The position numbers and the translations under genes are program-made. A stretch of DNA of 44,687 nucleotides from Muribaculaceae bacterium (GTDB taxonomy: Bacteria > Bacteroidota > Bacteroidia > Bacteroidales > Muribaculaceae), in the NCBI GenBank assembly GCA_017443765.1, contig JAFSYB010000115.1, positions 1 through 44,687 on the forward strand. Reading direction: 5' to 3'. The notes beneath the pieces were generated by a model that was not told the origin of the DNA, did not search any database, and was given only the letters and a program-made list of their open reading frames with translations. Numbering within the stretch: position 1 is the stretch's first letter; every line of letters begins with the position of its first letter. Of this stretch, positions 18,393-26,805 are shown piece after piece.

Positions 18393-18424
18393 CAAAATTA
18401 CACTATCTCGGCCTGCGCTCCAAA
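18393..18424 (-). promoter_or_regulatory. Promoter of the outer-membrane barrel gene
   Basis: Minus-strand TTTG (18424-18421), a 20-base gap and TAATTTTG (18400-18393) are a textbook Bacteroidetes -33/-7 pair, 31 bases before the ATG. Confidence 0.8.
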
Positions 18425-18488
18425 TCAAATCTACTTTCTACTGCATTTTATCGACCAAACCTGTTTCAACTTAATAGAAAAAGCGAAA

Positions 18489-18521
18489 AGCTGTCCGCTT
18501 CAAGATTGGTGATAGACAGCT
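18489..18521 (-). terminator. Probable terminator of the GT2 gene
   Basis: AGCTGTC and GACAGCT (18489-18495 and 18515-18521) pair across a 19-base loop. On the minus strand they are followed by TTTCGCTTTTTC. Confidence 0.5.
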
Positions 18522-18523
18522 CG

Positions 18524-19480
18524 TCATGTGTAGAATCGCCTGCCGACAGCCATCAACGTCCGCTGGCCGAGCAGCGAGGCCAAGATGCCCAGGCGGTTTT
18601 TGAATCTGACGTGCCTGTCGCGCAAACAGCCCCCCCGCAGCTCGGTGATTCCTCGCCAGCAACGCTGCCGCACATCGCTCCATTCATCGCCCGCCGGACA
18701 CAGGAGCAAGATGTTGAAGCACGCGCTCAGGCGCCGGCTGCGCACTGCCGGCAACAGGGCCGGCTCGTCGCAAGCCACCTGGCGCTCGAGGGCCTCAAGA
18801 ATGTCGAGCACATGAGTGCGCTCGCGCTTGAACGTGCCCAGAATGCTGGTAGCGCGTTGCAGGTAGTTGTAGCACACGCGGCTGCTCTGAACCACTGTGG
18901 CCACGCGGCTGTACAAGGGGTAGGCAACAGCCAGGTCCTCGTATAGCATGCCCACCGGATAACGCAGCCCGTCGAAGAGAGTGGCCCGGTGCAGCCTGGC
19001 GCACGGTGAGTGCGTGAGCCTGTGCTGGTAGAAAATGGCGCTCAGTGCCTCGTCACGCGTGTAGCGCCTGACCGTGCTCCGGGTCGAGGTTGCCGTCGGC
19101 ATGGACGAATCCTCGCGAACCTCGCGCCAGCTGCCCACAGCCACGTCGGCCCGCTCGCGCACAAGCAGCAGATAAAGGCTCTCGATGGCATCGGCGGGCA
19201 ACCAATCATCGCTGTCGAGCATGAACACACAGGAACCCGTCATTGCATCGAGCGCGGCGTTGCGTGCCGAGCTCAAGCCACCGTTGGGCTTGTGAATGAC
19301 ACGGATTCGCGGGTCGCGTGCGGCCCACTGGTCGCACAACGCACCGCTGCCATCGGTGCTGCCGTCGTCAACAACAATGATTTCCAGCTCACGATAGGTC
19401 TGCCCGATCACACTCTCGAGGCACCGGGGCAGGTAACGCTCAACGTTATAGACTGGTATGATGACCGAAACGCGTTCCAT
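18524..19480 (-). CDS. Glycosyltransferase family 2
   Basis: 318 residues. VSVIIPVYNVERYLPRCLES at the start, IIVVDDGSTDGSG (near 34-46), NGGLSSARNAALD and the metal-binding MLDSDDWLP (near 90-98) are the GT-A hallmarks of this family. It transfers a sugar from a nucleotide donor in surface glycan synthesis; the acceptor is unknown. It follows the MscS-channel gene by 8 bases and is probably co-transcribed with it. The C-terminal 80 residues are Arg/Cys-rich and less conserved. Confidence 0.93.
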   Translation of the reverse strand: MERVSVIIPVYNVERYLPRCLESVIGQTYRELEIIVVDDGSTDGSGALCDQWAARDPRIRVIHKPNGGLSSARNAALDAMTGSCVFMLDSDDWLPADAIESLYLLLVRERADVAVGSWREVREDSSMPTATSTRSTVRRYTRDEALSAIFYQHRLTHSPCARLHRATLFDGLRYPVGMLYEDLAVAYPLYSRVATVVQSSRVCYNYLQRATSILGTFKRERTHVLDILEALERQVACDEPALLPAVRSRRLSACFNILLLCPAGDEWSDVRQRCWRGITELRGGCLRDRHVRFKNRLGILASLLGQRTLMAVGRRFYT

Positions 19481-19488
19481 ACTGGTTT

Positions 19489-21840
19489 TTATTCGTCGTG
19501 TTGCTCCTTGGGTGGCTTGATGTGCAAATCGGCTTGCGGGAACGGGATTTCGATGCCATTCTCGTTGAGCACGTCGTAGATATTCTCCTTAATCAGAGCA
19601 AGGTCGTGCAGTCGCGTGGCCACCGGGGTCCACAACACCACGTTGAGGTCCACGCTGCTTTCGCCAAAGTTGTCGAAGAGCACCTGAATGCCTTTCTTGG
19701 TGTCGTAGCAGTCGAGCGCCGAGAGGCGGTCGACAATGAGCTGCCGCACCTGGTTCACCTGCGAGCCATAGGCCACACCCACGCCCACCTGGGCCAGCTC
19801 GTAGCCGTGGTTCTGGGTCACGTTCTTGAAATTCTTGCTGAAGAGCTGGCTGTTGAGGAATGCCACCACCGAGCCGTCGAGCGTCTCGACCATGGTGCTT
19901 TGGTAGTTGATGTTCTTCACACGCCCGCGAATGCCATCACACTCAATCATGTCGCCAATGCGCACACGCCCATTCATCAACGAGAGGCCGTAAAAAAGAT
20001 TCTCGAGCGTGTCCTTCATGGCGAAACCAACACCGGTCGACAGGCCCGCCAGAACAATCGTGATGCCGGCGCGGTTCACATGCAGGGTGACCATGACAAT
20101 ATAAACGAACACGCCCCAGCCGAGATACCTCATCAGGTTCATGCTCAGCGACACGGCCTTGTTCTTGGTTCCGCTGCGGTGTTCTTTCCACAGGATGTAG
20201 GCATGAACGCAGAGGTAGATAACATAGCTGAACACAAATCCCAGCGCAACGAGAGCCAGCACCCGATCGAGCGAGACGACAATCATGTCGGGCAGGTTGA
20301 CCACCTTGTAGGTAAAGGCCTCCTTGCACCACTCGGTGAGGTCGAACACCCTGGCAGCCCAGTAGATCGACGCAGCCACGCTGAATGTGGCGGCAATGGG
20401 AATCACCATCTTGTAAAGCGCATCGTAGAACCAAGTCTGCCTGATGTCGTCGTCGTCACTGATGTGGTTATCCTCGTAGCGGTGCAAGAGATAATAGATA
20501 AAGGTGATGCCCTGAATCATGGTGAGCTGGATAATCCACCAGATGAGCACCTGCACGCTCATGAGCGTGTAACCGCTCCAAGCCATCACCAGGGCCACCA
20601 CCATGGCCAGCAGCGACACCCAGGTGTAGAACTTGTCGGCACGCGGCATGGTACGGTTGTGACGGCGAATCACCACCCACTGCCAAATGGTGCACAAGAG
20701 CAAGATGACCGGAAAGGTGAGATTCACAATGGTGTTGGGCATGAAGGTGATGCGGTAGATAAACACCACCAGTCCCACCACGGTGATGGGTGTGTAGAGC
20801 AGCAGTGCGCGGTGAACCTGGTCGCCATTGAGCCGGATGATGAGCGAGAGCATGATGGCCACCAGCAGCCAGGCGTACTCGCTGAGCAGTCGCGTGGCCA
20901 TAATCATGAAATTGTGGTCGGTGAGCGTGAGCGAGATAACCAGCGTGGCCACGGCAAACACGGCCGCCGTGGCGGCAATGATGACGCATGGCCGTTTCTT
21001 GCGAAACTCCTCGTTGACCCATCGCCGGGGAACAAGAAAGCGAATCACCAGAAAGCTGAGCACGGCAGCTCCCAGCACATAAATGATGATGAACAGGAAG
21101 AGGAACAAGACCAGATTGCCGCGCCACTCGCTGCGTGTGGCGCCCACGGGGCGGTACTTGTTGCGCAGGTCGGTGTTTCCCTGCTTCCAGAATCGCGGCA
21201 GGTTTTTCAAGACGGTGAAGTAGGAGTTGTCGCCGTTGACAAACACGCCACGCCTTATGTCGTCGTAGGCCTGCATGGCAAAGGCGTTGATTTCCCGCGA
21301 CTTTTCGAGCACATGCTGGGCGCGCTGCTGCGTGCGCTCGATTTGCACCTGCTGCAAGGCCATGTCGTGCGCAATGGTGTCGGCAAGGGCCACACAGCTG
21401 TCGCGGTCCACACGCTGCTGACGGGTGGTGAGGATAAAGTCGGGAATCTCTTTGAGCGACTTCGACAGGTGCACGTATTGCAACACCTGGTCGTTATAGC
21501 GCTTGGCAAACACCTCGAAGGGAGCCATCTGGTTGGCCAGTTGGTTGTGGAGCGATGTGGCCTCGTTGCAGGCATAGGCCAAATCGAACACATACTCGCT
21601 CTTTTGCGAGTAGAGCATTAGCTCAATTTGGTGGCTGCGGTCCATCACCTTCATCATCATTTGGTCGTAGCGCTGGCTCATGTCGTTGAACCGCTCCATG
21701 CGTTGAACCTGCTCCTGGTGTGTTATTGTGAGCTCGGTGCACAACACGCTCAACGTCTGGCCCAGGTCGCGCTCCTTGAGCACCGCCCGGCCCGGCGTCA
21801 AGCACAACAGTGCAACAGCCAGCAAAATCAGTCGTTTCAT
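19489..21840 (-). CDS. Large mechanosensitive channel, MscS family
   Basis: 783 residues from the ATG at 21840 (MKRLILLAVALLCLTPGRA signal peptide). Residues 20-190 are helical and probably periplasmic. About 215-510 hold many membrane helices. The MscS core (about 565-770) is clear: GLSTGVGFAMKDTLENLFYG, the RIGDMIECDGIRGRV beta domain, NINYQSTMVETLDGSVV and DCYDTKKGIQVLFDNF. Such enlarged MscS proteins open under membrane tension and release solutes during osmotic downshock. An upstream in-frame extension from 21903 would lack a signal peptide at the N-terminus, so 21840 is preferred. It lies upstream of and very close to the GT2 gene. Confidence 0.92.
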   Translation of the reverse strand: MKRLILLAVALLCLTPGRAVLKERDLGQTLSVLCTELTITHQEQVQRMERFNDMSQRYDQMMMKVMDRSHQIELMLYSQKSEYVFDLAYACNEATSLHNQLANQMAPFEVFAKRYNDQVLQYVHLSKSLKEIPDFILTTRQQRVDRDSCVALADTIAHDMALQQVQIERTQQRAQHVLEKSREINAFAMQAYDDIRRGVFVNGDNSYFTVLKNLPRFWKQGNTDLRNKYRPVGATRSEWRGNLVLFLFLFIIIYVLGAAVLSFLVIRFLVPRRWVNEEFRKKRPCVIIAATAAVFAVATLVISLTLTDHNFMIMATRLLSEYAWLLVAIMLSLIIRLNGDQVHRALLLYTPITVVGLVVFIYRITFMPNTIVNLTFPVILLLCTIWQWVVIRRHNRTMPRADKFYTWVSLLAMVVALVMAWSGYTLMSVQVLIWWIIQLTMIQGITFIYYLLHRYEDNHISDDDDIRQTWFYDALYKMVIPIAATFSVAASIYWAARVFDLTEWCKEAFTYKVVNLPDMIVVSLDRVLALVALGFVFSYVIYLCVHAYILWKEHRSGTKNKAVSLSMNLMRYLGWGVFVYIVMVTLHVNRAGITIVLAGLSTGVGFAMKDTLENLFYGLSLMNGRVRIGDMIECDGIRGRVKNINYQSTMVETLDGSVVAFLNSQLFSKNFKNVTQNHGYELAQVGVGVAYGSQVNQVRQLIVDRLSALDCYDTKKGIQVLFDNFGESSVDLNVVLWTPVATRLHDLALIKENIYDVLNENGIEIPFPQADLHIKPPKEQHDE

Positions 21841-21900
21841 AGTTCTTGAGTGTGATGCCTGAGCAAGAGCCACAAGCGCGCATTGCGCCACTCGCCTGCT

Positions 21901-21938
21901 CAATTACCCATTATTTAATTTTCCATTATCCATTTTCC
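21901..21938. repeat. CCATTATTTAATTTTCCATTATCC stutter
   Basis: The 100-base gap between the channel gene and the next minus-strand gene contains repeated CCATTAT / AATTTTCCATT words, another example of the simple-sequence tracts scattered through this window. Confidence 0.55.
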
Positions 21939-21940
21939 TG

Positions 21941-22669
21941 CTACAGCACGATTTCGTCGAGCCAGCCATTGGGTCGGTAGTGGCACAAGTCCACATAGGC
22001 GTCAATGCCCGGGATAATGCCATTCTCGGTAAACTGCCACACGGTGTATCGGCCCTCCCAGTTGATGGCGGGAGCCTGCGACGAGTAGCGGCCAATGTAA
22101 AGCGGGTACTTGTTAAAGTGCGGGGCCAAGTTCTTGTTATAGAAATCGATGGTTGAGTAAATCATGGGTTTGCGGCCGTAATGACGCTCAAGCAGGCTGG
22201 CGAGCTTTGCCACACTGTCGATGAGCTGGCTGCGCGACCAGGCACCACGATCCTCGACATCAATCATCGGAATCAGGTCTTGCGTCTGCTTGGTGGCCTG
22301 GCTTGTGAAGTTCTGTGCCTGCGCATCGATGGGCGACGTAGAAGTCACATAGTGGTAACTGCCCACCAGAATGCCGTGCCTGTGGGCGCCCCGCACATTG
22401 CGGCTGTAATGCTCCGACTGGTAGGTGGCTCCCTCGGTGGCCTTGATATAAACGAAACGGATATAAGGGTCGCTGGCGACTTTGTCCCAGTCGATGTTAC
22501 CCTGGTGGCTCGAGATGTCGATGCCATCGTAGGGTGCTGTGGAGTCACGCGGTGCGATATGCGTGCGCGTGTCGGTAGTGGCCGAGCCGCTGCAACCGGC
22601 AACGACACTCAGCACAACAACCACTGCAAACAGTGGCAGAAGCAAACTATTTCCGTTTCGTTTTCCCAT
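21941..22669 (-). CDS. GH25 muramidase lipoprotein
   Basis: 242 residues from the ATG at 22669. The signal ends in a lipobox (VVAGC, Cys26). The GH25 domain fills the rest: YDGIDISSHQGNIDWDKV, RFVYIKATEGATY, ILVGSYHYV, LIPMIDVEDRG (catalytic Asp-x-Glu near 137-139), KPMIYSTIDFY, WQFTENGIIPGIDAYVDL. The family cleaves the MurNAc-GlcNAc bond of peptidoglycan. The ATG lies inside the end of the upstream GH25 gene (23-base overlap). An open frame continuing farther upstream only reads the neighbour's basic tail out of frame. It is the last and simplest of three tandem GH25 genes, with no C-terminal tail. Confidence 0.92.
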   Translation of the reverse strand: MGKRNGNSLLLPLFAVVVVLSVVAGCSGSATTDTRTHIAPRDSTAPYDGIDISSHQGNIDWDKVASDPYIRFVYIKATEGATYQSEHYSRNVRGAHRHGILVGSYHYVTSTSPIDAQAQNFTSQATKQTQDLIPMIDVEDRGAWSRSQLIDSVAKLASLLERHYGRKPMIYSTIDFYNKNLAPHFNKYPLYIGRYSSQAPAINWEGRYTVWQFTENGIIPGIDAYVDLCHYRPNGWLDEIVL

Positions 22670-23693
22670 TTTTTGCCGGATTCTGTCGTTGGGTGTTCTG
22701 CGGCTTGGAAGCCGACTTTTTTGCCTTATTTTGCTTTCCCGAGGCCGACTTTGCGCCAGAGCTTGCGGCTTGGTTGGCGCCGGCCGAAGTCCGGTGCTTT
22801 GACGAAGTTGACTTTGTGGCCTTTGGGGGCTTTGCCGAACTGACTGCTTTGCCGCTCTTTTTCGATTTTTGTGTCTTGTGCGATTGTTTGTCGTTTTTCC
22901 CGGCAGCGCCCTTTTGGCGCTTGGCAGCTTTTGCTTTCGGTTTCGCCTTGCGACCGGCCATCCTGATGCTTGCCACCCCCTTGCCTTTGTTGAAGCGCGA
23001 GAGGTCCACATCGTGGTTGATGCCGCTCACGCGCCCCTGGCGGGTGAACTGCCACAGGGTCCAGTGCGCTCCGTTGAGCGGGTTAGGCTCGACGGCCCCA
23101 TAGCGGGCGATAAACAGGGGGAAATCGGCAAAGGCACGCCCCAAATAGTCGGTGAAAAATGTGTTGCTGGTGTAAATCATTGGTTTCACACCGTAGTGCT
23201 TTTGCACCAGCTCGGCAAAGTCGGCGAGAAAGTCGCGTGCCTGCTGCGGCTTCCAAAGCACGCCCAGTTCGGGCACGTCCTCAATGTCAACCACGGGAAT
23301 CAAGTCCTGCTCACCGGGCTTGACACACGAGCGGAAATTGTTGAACTGCGCCTGCACCGGGCAATTGGGGTTCAAGAAGTGGTAGCTTCCCACCAGCAGC
23401 CCATGCCGGCGTGCCTGCTGAATATTACGTCGGTAGTTGGCATCGGTGCGCGAGCCGTTAGAGGCACGAATATAAACAAAGCCCACGCGACCGTCGCTGG
23501 CCACCGATTTCCAATCGATATATCCCTGGTGCCGGCTCACATCAATGCCGTGGAACACCACAGCATTGCCTTTCTTGCCCGATGCCCCCCAGGCCGTGAG
23601 TGCCAGCAGCGGCAAGAGGCACAACGCAACACGCACCAGGCCGGCAAGGCACCGCCCTTTTGATAGTGGGTTGCGACTGTGCGAGGTGAACAT
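22647..23693 (-). CDS. GH25 muramidase with histone-H1-like Lys/Ala-rich tail
   Basis: 348 residues. N-terminal hydrophobic segment (VALCLLPLLALTAWGAS), then a GH25 domain at about 47-240: FHGIDVSRHQGYIDW, GFVYIRASNGS, LIPVVDIEDVPE (catalytic Asp-x-Glu), KPMIYTSNTFF, WQFTRQGRVSGINHDVDL. From about 250 to the end the sequence is almost entirely Lys, Ala, Ser, Gln and Pro (for example RKAKPKAKAAKRQKGAAG), a highly basic disordered tail. Such a tail could anchor the enzyme electrostatically to anionic LPS, peptidoglycan or DNA; this is inference. It sits between the other two GH25 genes on the same strand and overlaps the next by 23 bases. Confidence 0.9.
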   Translation of the reverse strand: MFTSHSRNPLSKGRCLAGLVRVALCLLPLLALTAWGASGKKGNAVVFHGIDVSRHQGYIDWKSVASDGRVGFVYIRASNGSRTDANYRRNIQQARRHGLLVGSYHFLNPNCPVQAQFNNFRSCVKPGEQDLIPVVDIEDVPELGVLWKPQQARDFLADFAELVQKHYGVKPMIYTSNTFFTDYLGRAFADFPLFIARYGAVEPNPLNGAHWTLWQFTRQGRVSGINHDVDLSRFNKGKGVASIRMAGRKAKPKAKAAKRQKGAAGKNDKQSHKTQKSKKSGKAVSSAKPPKATKSTSSKHRTSAGANQAASSGAKSASGKQNKAKKSASKPQNTQRQNPAKNGKTKRK

Positions 23694-23801
23694 TGCGGGT
23701 GGCAGAGTTGCGGGTTATGAGTTAAGCGTGAGGATTGTTCGGGAACGGGAATGTGCATCGCCCTGCACGGGCAAACTGGCGACAGCCCTCATTATCCATT
23801 G

Positions 23802-25085
23802 TCAGTCGTTGTCGGCCGAGCTTTTGTTGGTTTTGCGCGAGCGTGTGCTCTGGCGCACGCTGGTGGCCGTTTGGTCGAGGCGGTTGCGCTGCACGGTTTC
23901 GCGCTGCTGGCGTTGCTTGTCTTTTTGCGCTTGCTTGGCAGCCTGGTCTTGTGCCTGCTGCTGTTTTTGTCGCTGCTCCACCTCGTTTCGCTTGCGCTGC
24001 TGCTCGGCCAGCTTGCGCTGGCGCTCCTGCTCCTGTTGCGCCTGCTCCTGGCGTTTCTTCTCGTCTTTCTTGCGCTGTTCCTCGAGCTTTTTCTGCTGAT
24101 CTTCCTGCTTTTTCTTTTGCTCCTCGAGTTTCTTCTGCTGGTCGTGGGCCTGTTGCATGGCGCGCTTGCGCTGTTCCTCCTCGGCCTTTCGTTGTTTTTG
24201 CTGCTGCTTGGCGGCCTCTTCTCGCTGGAGCTTCTCGGCCCGCTCACGGGCCTTGCGCTCTTTCTCCTGCTGCTTCTTGAGTTCCTTTTCTTGTTTTTTC
24301 GACATGGCCGGAGCCTCTTTCACCTTGACCGAGCTGGGCTTGTCGCGGCCCTCGACGGCCTCCGAGGCACTGCGCCGACGCGAACCCATGCGGTTTTCCT
24401 TGATGAGAATGTTTTGCAAGCCGCAACCACGGTTAAAACAGGACAAGTCCACCGGCGTGTCGATGCCCGAGATGCTGCCTTTCTCGCTGTACTGCCACAA
24501 AATCCAGGAGCCACAGTCGAGCACGGGCTCATTGGCGGCATAACGGGCGATGAACAGGGGGTAGTCGGCAAAGGCACGCCCCAGAATGTGGTTGAAGAAG
24601 TGCGCGCTGGTGTAAATCATCGGGCGCACTCCGTAGTGCTGCTCGCACAAGTCGGCAAACAGCTTCACACTGTCGCGCACCTGCTGGTTGGTCCAGCCCT
24701 GGCGCACTTCCACATCGATGAGCGGCAGCAAATCCTGCTCATGCTTCTTCACCACACGTGAGAAGTTGTCGAATTGGTCGCGGATGCGCGAGCCGGTGCG
24801 CAGGAAGTGGTAACTGCCCACCTTGATACCCGCACGGCGGGCGTGCTCCAAGTTGTATCGGTAGACACGCGAGGTGTAGGTGGCGCCCTCGGTGGCTTTA
24901 ATATAGACAAACTGCACCCGCTTGTCGCGTGCCACAGCATCCCAATCGATGGTGCGCTGGTGGTCCGACACATCGATGCCGTCAACGGCAGGTACATAAA
25001 CATCAACGGGGGTTACCTGTGCCCACATTGGCAACACACAGGCAGTGAGCAGTATGAGGGGATATATCTGTTTGATGATTCGCAT
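23802..25085 (-). CDS. GH25 muramidase with long Lys/Gln/Glu/Arg coiled-coil tail
   Basis: 427 residues from the ATG at 25085. Signal peptide MRIIKQIYPLILLTACVLPM, then GH25 at about 35-240: VDGIDVSDHQRTIDW, VQFVYIKATEGATY, LLPLIDVEVRQG (catalytic Asp-x-Glu near 124), RPMIYTSAHFF, WQYSEKGSISGIDTPVDL. From about 268 to 400 is a near-continuous charged coiled coil (KKQEKELKKQQEKERKARER and similar), resembling TolA-like spacers. Start choice: the promoter -7 box overlaps an earlier in-frame start at 25115, ruling that out. First gene of the GH25 cluster; the 108-base gap to the next gene has only a short stutter. Confidence 0.91.
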   Translation of the reverse strand: MRIIKQIYPLILLTACVLPMWAQVTPVDVYVPAVDGIDVSDHQRTIDWDAVARDKRVQFVYIKATEGATYTSRVYRYNLEHARRAGIKVGSYHFLRTGSRIRDQFDNFSRVVKKHEQDLLPLIDVEVRQGWTNQQVRDSVKLFADLCEQHYGVRPMIYTSAHFFNHILGRAFADYPLFIARYAANEPVLDCGSWILWQYSEKGSISGIDTPVDLSCFNRGCGLQNILIKENRMGSRRRSASEAVEGRDKPSSVKVKEAPAMSKKQEKELKKQQEKERKARERAEKLQREEAAKQQQKQRKAEEEQRKRAMQQAHDQQKKLEEQKKKQEDQQKKLEEQRKKDEKKRQEQAQQEQERQRKLAEQQRKRNEVEQRQKQQQAQDQAAKQAQKDKQRQQRETVQRNRLDQTATSVRQSTRSRKTNKSSADND

Positions 25086-25112
25086 GGTAAGTGACGGTTC
25101 AACTTCAGCCTG

Positions 25113-25120
25113 CAAATATA
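25113..25120 (-). promoter_or_regulatory. -7 box for the GH25 cluster
   Basis: Minus-strand TATATTTG fits TAnnTTTG 27 bases before the ATG at 25085. The -33 box is weak (TTG 23 bases upstream). Confidence 0.6.
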
Positions 25121-25255
25121 CAAAAAAAAATTGACACTGACTGCAACTCGGCGCATAATTAACAATTATGGTGAGTCAAATCATCTACCCAGCCGATTCG
25201 TCACAGCCCAAATTAAACGCGGCACATTTTTTGCAATCTAATCGAGGAAAACGCC

Positions 25256-25284
25256 TTTCATGTTCAAAAAAAGCATTATATTTG
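25256..25284 (+). promoter_or_regulatory. Promoter for the isochorismatase-like gene
   Basis: TATATTTG (25277-25284) preceded by TTT at 25256-25258. The leader to the ATG at 25466 is about 180 bases and includes a small C/G-rich palindrome near 25323-25338 and a stutter of AACTAAGAACTC / AACCACTAACTAA. No riboswitch is recognised in it. Confidence 0.55.
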
Positions 25285-25465
25285 CACGCTGAAAAAGATG
25301 GAAGCAAAGGCCTCTGCCAGTCCCCCTGCCCGAGGGGGGCAAACAAATGAGCCGCGAGCCAAGAAACTCATTGCACTGCAACCTGTAGCCCGCAGCCTTA
25401 GAAAGCGCGTTACCAAAAACTAAGAACTCAAACCCTAACCACTAACTAAATTTATAATTATCGAA

Positions 25466-26017
25466 ATGAAGAAATTAGACAAACCCGCCATCCTTGTAGT
25501 TGACATGCTCAACGACTTCGTGACCGGCTCGCTGGGTTGCGACCGCGCACGCGCCATTGTTCCCGCCACGGCCCAGCTGCTCGACGCTGCCCGCGCCGCC
25601 GGCGTGCCTGTGGTGTTCTGCAACGACTGCCACCGGCCGGGCATCGACCGCGAGCTGAAAATCTGGGGCGACCACGCCATCAAGGGCACGCCCGGCGCCG
25701 AGGTCATTCCCGAGATGAACGTGTGCGACAAGGACTACGTGGTGCCCAAGCGCCGCTACAGCGGTTTCTTCCAGACCGACCTCGACATCCTGCTCAAGGA
25801 GCTGGGCGTGCACACGGTGGTCATCACCGGCCTGCACACCCACATGTGCTGCCGCCACACCTCGGCCGACGCCTTCTGCCTGGGCTACGATGTGGTGGTG
25901 GCCAAGGAAGCCACCAACGCGTTCACCGAGGAGGACTATCTGGGCGGCCTGGAATACCTCAAGACCTGCTACGGCGCCGAGGCTTACACCAACGAGGAAC
26001 TCGTGAAGATGTTCTGA
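25466..26017 (+). CDS. Isochorismatase-family cysteine hydrolase (nicotinamidase-like)
   Basis: 183 residues. The catalytic triad is visible: Asp13 in LVVDMLNDFV, Lys in YVVPKRRYSGF (near 95), and Cys in TGLHTHMCCRHTSADAF (near 128). The fold hydrolyses amide or related bonds in small molecules such as nicotinamide, isochorismate, ureas or carbamates. The HxMCC arrangement and a short HRPGIDRELKIWGDH loop resemble uncharacterised gut members, so nicotinamidase activity cannot be assumed. The phosphoesterase gene follows 23 bases later and is probably co-transcribed. Confidence 0.9.
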   Translation: MKKLDKPAILVVDMLNDFVTGSLGCDRARAIVPATAQLLDAARAAGVPVVFCNDCHRPGIDRELKIWGDHAIKGTPGAEVIPEMNVCDKDYVVPKRRYSGFFQTDLDILLKELGVHTVVITGLHTHMCCRHTSADAFCLGYDVVVAKEATNAFTEEDYLGGLEYLKTCYGAEAYTNEELVKMF

Positions 26018-26019
26018 AT

Positions 26020-26034
26020 GGCGGTAGCACCGCC
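26020..26034. other. Small triloop hairpin between two coding genes
   Basis: GGCGGT-AGC-ACCGCC, a perfect 6-bp stem, occupies the 23-base gap between the hydrolase stop codon and the ATG at 26041. It could influence translation of the second gene; no test is possible from sequence alone. Confidence 0.4.
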
Positions 26035-26040
26035 GCCGAG

Positions 26041-26568
26041 ATGAAGAAAATCGGCATTCTGAGCGACACCCATTCCTGGTGGGACGACCGCTATGCGCAG
26101 TACTTTAGCGACTGCGACGAGATTTGGCATGCGGGCGACATCGGTTGCGAGGCGGTGATTGACCGCCTCGCACAGGTGTGTCCGGTGCTGCGCGTTGTGT
26201 ATGGCAACGTGGACGGCGGCAACCTGCGGCGGCGGTTCAAGGAGATGGAAATCTTCACCACCGAGGGCGTAAAAGTGGTGATGACCCACATTGGCGGCTA
26301 CCCCGGCAAGTATGCCCCGGGCATCCGCTCACGCTTGCAGCTGTCGCAGCCGCAAGTGATGGTGTGCGGCCACAGCCATATCCTCAAAATCATGCCCGAC
26401 CGCTCGCTGGGCGTGCTGGTGGTCAACCCCGGGGCCGCCGGGCGGCAGGGTTGGCAGGTGGTGCGCACGCTGGTCACGCTCACCCTCGACAACGGGCGCG
26501 TGACACACGCGCAGGTCATCGAGCTGGCCGACGACAAGCAGCACCCACAAGGCCGGCAACTCTCGTGA
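26041..26568 (+). CDS. YfcE/MJ0936-family metallophosphoesterase
   Basis: 175 residues. The metal-binding motifs appear in order: ILSDTHSW (D9, H11), WHAGDIG, VYGNVDGG, MTHIGGYPG and VCGHSHI. Members are small Mn-dependent phosphodiesterases acting on model phosphodiesters and possibly cyclic nucleotides. The gene sits directly after the isochorismatase-like hydrolase in a two-gene operon and ends in a terminator that overlaps its stop codon. Confidence 0.93.
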   Translation: MKKIGILSDTHSWWDDRYAQYFSDCDEIWHAGDIGCEAVIDRLAQVCPVLRVVYGNVDGGNLRRRFKEMEIFTTEGVKVVMTHIGGYPGKYAPGIRSRLQLSQPQVMVCGHSHILKIMPDRSLGVLVVNPGAAGRQGWQVVRTLVTLTLDNGRVTHAQVIELADDKQHPQGRQLS

Positions 26569-26596
26569 CTCACCAAGCGAGGGTTGCCAGTCACTT
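26555..26596 (+). terminator. Terminator overlapping the phosphoesterase stop codon
   Basis: GGCAACTCTCG (26555-26565) pairs with CGAGGGTTGCC (26578-26588), with one G-T pair and a 12-base loop; a run of six T follows from 26594. Confidence 0.7.
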
Positions 26597-26691
26597 TTTT
26601 CTATTCTGGGATTAGTGAAAGATTCAAAATGTGCTGAGCTCAGGTCACATACTTGAAAGCAACCAAACCGTTAAATATTCTTTATGAACTA

Positions 26692-26720
26692 TTGACTTGT
26701 GATTTTTTTCACTATCTTTG
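26692..26720 (+). promoter_or_regulatory. Promoter for the beta-helix protein
   Basis: TTG at 26692, an 18-base gap, then TATCTTTG (26713-26720). The leader to the ATG at 26806 is about 85 bases. Confidence 0.65.
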
Positions 26721-26805
26721 CTTGCGATTTACAACTCACTGGCTGCACCCGCATTGGAATCAGCCGAGAGAAAGAGCCATTACTAACCCTAAAAACTATT
26801 CGTTT

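Noticed and set aside
25285..25465. Riboswitch in the long leader of the isochorismatase-like gene
   Set aside because: No known aptamer core is recognisable; the leader contains a small C/G palindrome and stutter words only.
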